Below the pieces are notes generated by a model. That model saw only the letters and a program-made list of their open reading frames with translations. It did not search any database and was not told the origin of the DNA. Positions 60,815-64,000 of a stretch of DNA of 64,000 nt are shown in pieces. The DNA comes from Glandiceps talaboti (taxonomy: Eukaryota; Hemichordata; Enteropneusta; Spengelidae). Position numbers and translations under genes: made by a program. Position 1 is the first letter of the stretch. Each line of letters opens with the position of its first letter. Where the stretch lies: positions 12,521,276 through 12,585,275 of the forward strand of contig NC_135568.1 in NCBI RefSeq assembly GCF_964340395.1, given 5' to 3'.

Positions 60815-61790
60815 ATCATTGTTAAGCTCAGGACCAACTTTTACTTAAGTTCTGCCGGATGACCATTTTTCATACCCAAAGTTGAATCCTAATTTGACAT
60901 TGCCCTGTATGAAGTATATGTTTATTAGTTGCAAAATACGCGGAATATCCGAGTTGCCCGTGATTTGATCACTGGCTGTGATTTTCTCAGGTCTCTTTCT
61001 GTATCTCTCTCCAATTACCTGATCTAACAATCTAGTACTTCAGTTAATTTAGTTCACCTAGGGCAAAAGTAGATGTATGTCATCAAGGTGAATGGGATAA
61101 AAATCCCTCATGTATTCTACTATAGCTGACATACATAACACATAATTAACTTTCCTTTATAGGTAGATTGCAATTTGAATGTAATGAGATGGTAAAAGAA
61201 CATCTGTCAACACATTGGATGTAGTTCCTTTGTGGACATCATGTACTCCATGTGGAAATCTTATCCTTAGCATAGCCAAAGGATCTGAACTTTCATGTAT
61301 ATAGAAGTTTTAACTTAAGTGCTATTTTGTTACGGAGGGATGAGTCAATTTTAACTGGGTACATGTATCTATTTTGTTAGTTAGAGATTAGTCAATTTTA
61401 ACCGGGAGCGTGAGTAGCAGTGTGCCCTCTAAGCCAATTTGACACACCACTGATGTACACAATTTCTCGTGACGCACCAACATTTCTTCTTCCCCTATCT
61501 CTTACTATGTGGTGACTCGCAAGAAATGCCAGTTTTTCTTATTTTGACTCACAACAACAAAATTTGGCTATCATTTGAGGGCACACTCTCTGAGTAGGTA
61601 TTTAACATTCAACATGGGTTTCTTAAATTGTTAGTATGTGTAAAATGTTTTATGCCTATCTAGTTAGGGGAAGGGTTGGTCAAGTTGTGCTGCATCATTT
61701 TCACTGGCAGGGGAGAGGGGCAAGGGGTGATATAAAGTTGACATTGGTTTCACAATATCTCACCTTCCCCTGACAACCAAATTTTAATCA
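60815..61790. other. Non-coding spacer
   Basis: A short imperfect duplication (GAGTCAATTTTAACTGGG and TAGTCAATTTTAACCGGG) near 61342-61405. Nothing else recognised. Confidence 0.35.
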
Positions 61791-61794
61791 AAAG

Positions 61795-62080
61795 ATCAAG
61801 GATAAAGACCCAAACCCAAGATACTTACGTGCAAGGCATAACATTTCTGTTCCATTTTAAAAATAAAGATAAAAAGAAGATAGAAAGATTTTGGAATTTT
61901 ATGTAAAAATAATCAAAAATAGAGCCACATGTTACACACGAGACAAATTTTCAGTTTCAGATAAAAGTAATTATGAAATTTAAAATATGGATGTTTAGTT
62001 AAAAATATTCAGGAATAGAGACCCATGATGTTCACATGGGAGACATAAATTTTCCGTTCCACTTGTCAGACAAAGATATG
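61795..62080. repeat. Degenerate ~115-bp tandem repeat, about three units
   Basis: Units share AGAGACCCA(T/A), GTTCACATGGGAGACA-like segments, AATTTTC(A/C)GTT(T/C)CA and GATAAA. Strongly diverged. Confidence 0.5.
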
Positions 62081-62404
62081 CCTACTTCGTAATCACATGT
62101 TAATCACATGATCTTGTACAATTTATAGTGTCAATGCAGATAGCCAGTGAAATAGAACAGAGTGTTAATGGAACATCTGTCCATTTATTTCTGATAGCTG
62201 TTATTCATATAGAAAGTTAAAAGTCTAAAAGTGTGAATTTGGATGTTTTTAATGCCATAGATATTGTGTTTGCATGTATAGAGAATTAAATGGTCGAGTA
62301 CATAGATATATGAGAATTTAGAGTAGTATGATTTTGCTGGCTGAGATTTTTTGAAAATCGTTTGAGTTGAGTTTTTTTGAGACTATCCAGGTTTCATTTG
62401 TTTT

Positions 62405-62510
62405 AGGGTTGGTAGGAAGCACTGGAGGTAATCAGGCCTGTTGCCTCCCAAAGTGATTGTCCATTGTGTAGGAAGGTGTGAATTCTATTCCATTTCCCAA
62501 CCTTCTTTCT
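62405..62510 (+). mobile_element. Possible decayed tRNA-derived SINE head
   Basis: GGTTGGTAGGAAGCACTGGA, GGTAATCAGGCC, then GTGTGAATTCTATTCC resembles the A-box, anticodon-arm and B-box order of a tRNA-type SINE, but both boxes are imperfect. It also holds a GGAGGTAA / TTGCCTCC inverted pair. Confidence 0.25.
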
Positions 62511-62519
62511 TCATATTCA

Positions 62520-63389
62520 AAAGCTTAATATCTGTACATGTACTTTGAAGAGGAACCCCATCGTCGTCCTACATGTAATAGTATTTTACCCCCTAAGTAT
62601 GTCATAAAGAACAATTAGTCGACACCCTGACTTACATGCATATAGGCACTGGACTAAGGTGATCCGACTTGTTCTATTTTGACCCTTTACTATGATGTAC
62701 AAGAACATTACAGCTACTGGTACTGAGAATTTGTTAGCCGTAGTAGTTACTGTTCATGGTTATTAGTCTTTTCATCCTGTCCAGCAAACCGACGCTTATG
62801 TCATCTCGTTTCAGAAAGATATACATATTAGATATTAAGAGTCTTGTAATAGAAAAAATGCCCCTCTGCAAAAATTGGAAAAATTGGCTCTCTTGTCAAT
62901 CTAATGCAGTTTAAAGGAAGTGCAAGGATACAGCTTGAGGAACGTGTACATAGAACTACCTCATATACATTGTATATATATATAATTACCACAAATAGAA
63001 ATTCTTGTTGAAAACCTGGGGATGGATTAAAGTAATTACGATATCACTTGATTGTGATATATGTGTCCATAACATCTCCAATGCACTTTGAGAATGAAGA
63101 TACAGGAAGTTGTTTCCAGGGAAACTGGACTTTTTCCAGTTCCATTTTCAACATCTGTCAGACATTGAGGAAATATTAAACTTTATCACAGCAAATTCAG
63201 GATAGAAAGACGATATTAAACCTGGAATGTAATTATTAGATGTATGGCATCATAAAATTCTGTATTTTATGAATATATTTGATGTTAACTCATCCTGCCC
63301 ATCTCATGTGTAAATTATTAATTTAAGAATTTCTAATAAAATGGAAATGATTTAGCACTTCCTCAATAAAAGTTTCAACACTTCAGCCT

Positions 63390-63390
<1 letters not shown>
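62520..63390. other. Non-coding, nothing recognised
   Basis: AT-rich. A fragment near 62600-62690 (GACTTGTTCTATTTTGACCC) resembles the 21.6-kb interspersed fragment. Confidence 0.35.

Positions 63391-63391
<1 letters not shown>

Positions 63392-63426
<35 letters not shown>
63392..63426. repeat. (TA)n microsatellite
   Basis: About 16 perfect TA units. Confidence 0.96.
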
Positions 63427-63430
<4 letters not shown>

Positions 63431-63659
63431 ATGTGAGACTACATGACTACAATGAAAAATAGCACCTTGTGTTTGTCAAAACTAATAGCATATTTCTTAT
63501 TTACATAGTTGCAAAATACATATTTGATGTAAAAATCCAATATTCCGGCAGCTCTACTCAGGAACAAAAAGATATTGAAAAATTTAATTCAAGTATCTGT
63601 CACCATATCATTATTTATGATCAATCTGCTGTATCTTGTTGGTCAAACCTCCCAAAAAC

Positions 63660-63694
63660 AATAAACAAACAAACAAACAAACAAACAAACAAAC
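63660..63694. repeat. (CAAA)n microsatellite, possible retroelement tail
   Basis: Eight CAAA units preceded by AACAATAAA. The same tail type follows the putative retroelement end at 47.17 kb, so this may be another 3' tail; the upstream body was not matched. Confidence 0.8.
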
Positions 63695-63699
63695 ACAAT

Positions 63700-64000
63700 A
63701 AAAGCTTCATTTCAGCTATTTCATACTTGATCTTCTTTTAAAAAGTATATGGGAATGAGGGTAGGGTAGGGTGGGAGTCAGTATGGAATAATGCACAGCC
63801 CAGAATATACAATATTATGTAGATACAAATGTCATATGTATATCCATAATAATGGGAACTTGCTAGGAGGTGATTGTTTTGTGAAGGACCATTAATGTGT
63901 ACACTGTATGTGTTGTAGCAAAAAAGGATTTTTTGTTCCTTAGGCCAGCTAGGGATTGAGAAAGACAATCTATATGCACAGTGTACATTCTTTTTAATGG
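63700..64000. other. Non-coding, nothing recognised
   Basis: AT-rich end of the window with no supported gene. Confidence 0.35.

Overview
The window looks like AT-rich (GC judged by eye at about one third) genomic DNA from an animal, probably a marine invertebrate. The evidence is one recognisable metazoan coding exon with a consensus splice donor, many microsatellites, tRNA-derived SINE heads, short non-autonomous DNA transposons, and no dense open reading frames. I cannot fix the phylum; a lophotrochozoan or an invertebrate deuterostome would both fit.

Gene content. The only confident protein-coding sequence is one exon on the + strand at about 23047-23261. It encodes the N-terminal half of a Rab-binding (SHD) domain of the Slac2 family (MYRIP / melanophilin type, related to synaptotagmin-like proteins). 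It ends in a GTAAGT donor. No second exon (zinc finger and second Rab-binding helix) was found downstream, so the remaining ~40 kb is probably intron 1, or contains exons too short or divergent to see by eye. The first 23 kb would be upstream intergenic DNA or 5' UTR intron. Nearly all other open frames of 60-200 codons lie in microsatellites or minisatellites, or are AT-rich chance frames.

Repeat content. By rough summation about a fifth of the window is tandem repeat. There are microsatellites (TATG, CCA, CAGA, CA/TG, GAAT, TGGG, TA, CAAA) and more than twenty minisatellite arrays with units from 11 bp to about 200 bp. Examples are 37 bp at 49.0 kb, 54 bp at 34.7 kb, 55 bp at 16.6 kb, 68 bp at 13.8 kb, 74 bp at 7.8 kb, 83 bp at 18.8 kb, 119/126 bp at 44.2-46.3 kb, about 161 bp at 20.0 kb, and a dimeric ~203 bp higher-order unit at 31.0 kb. 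Several look derived from the ends of interspersed elements, single copies of which occur elsewhere in the window.

Mobile elements. These are all short and non-coding: a 281-bp MITE at 51.67 kb with terminal inverted repeats and a perfect 9-bp target duplication; fold-back elements at 4.6, 15.5, 55.1 and 60.4 kb; an element with dispersed copies at 11.0, 14.4 and 44.0 kb whose last part seeds the 44-46 kb array; a two-copy element at 39.7 and 46.9 kb, the second probably interrupted by a retroelement 3' end with a CAAA tail; and tRNA-like SINE heads at 59.4, 48.2 and possibly 62.4 kb.

Possible regulatory signal. A CTCF-core-like motif lies at 58.79 kb. Promoter elements for the Slac2-like gene could not be identified with confidence.
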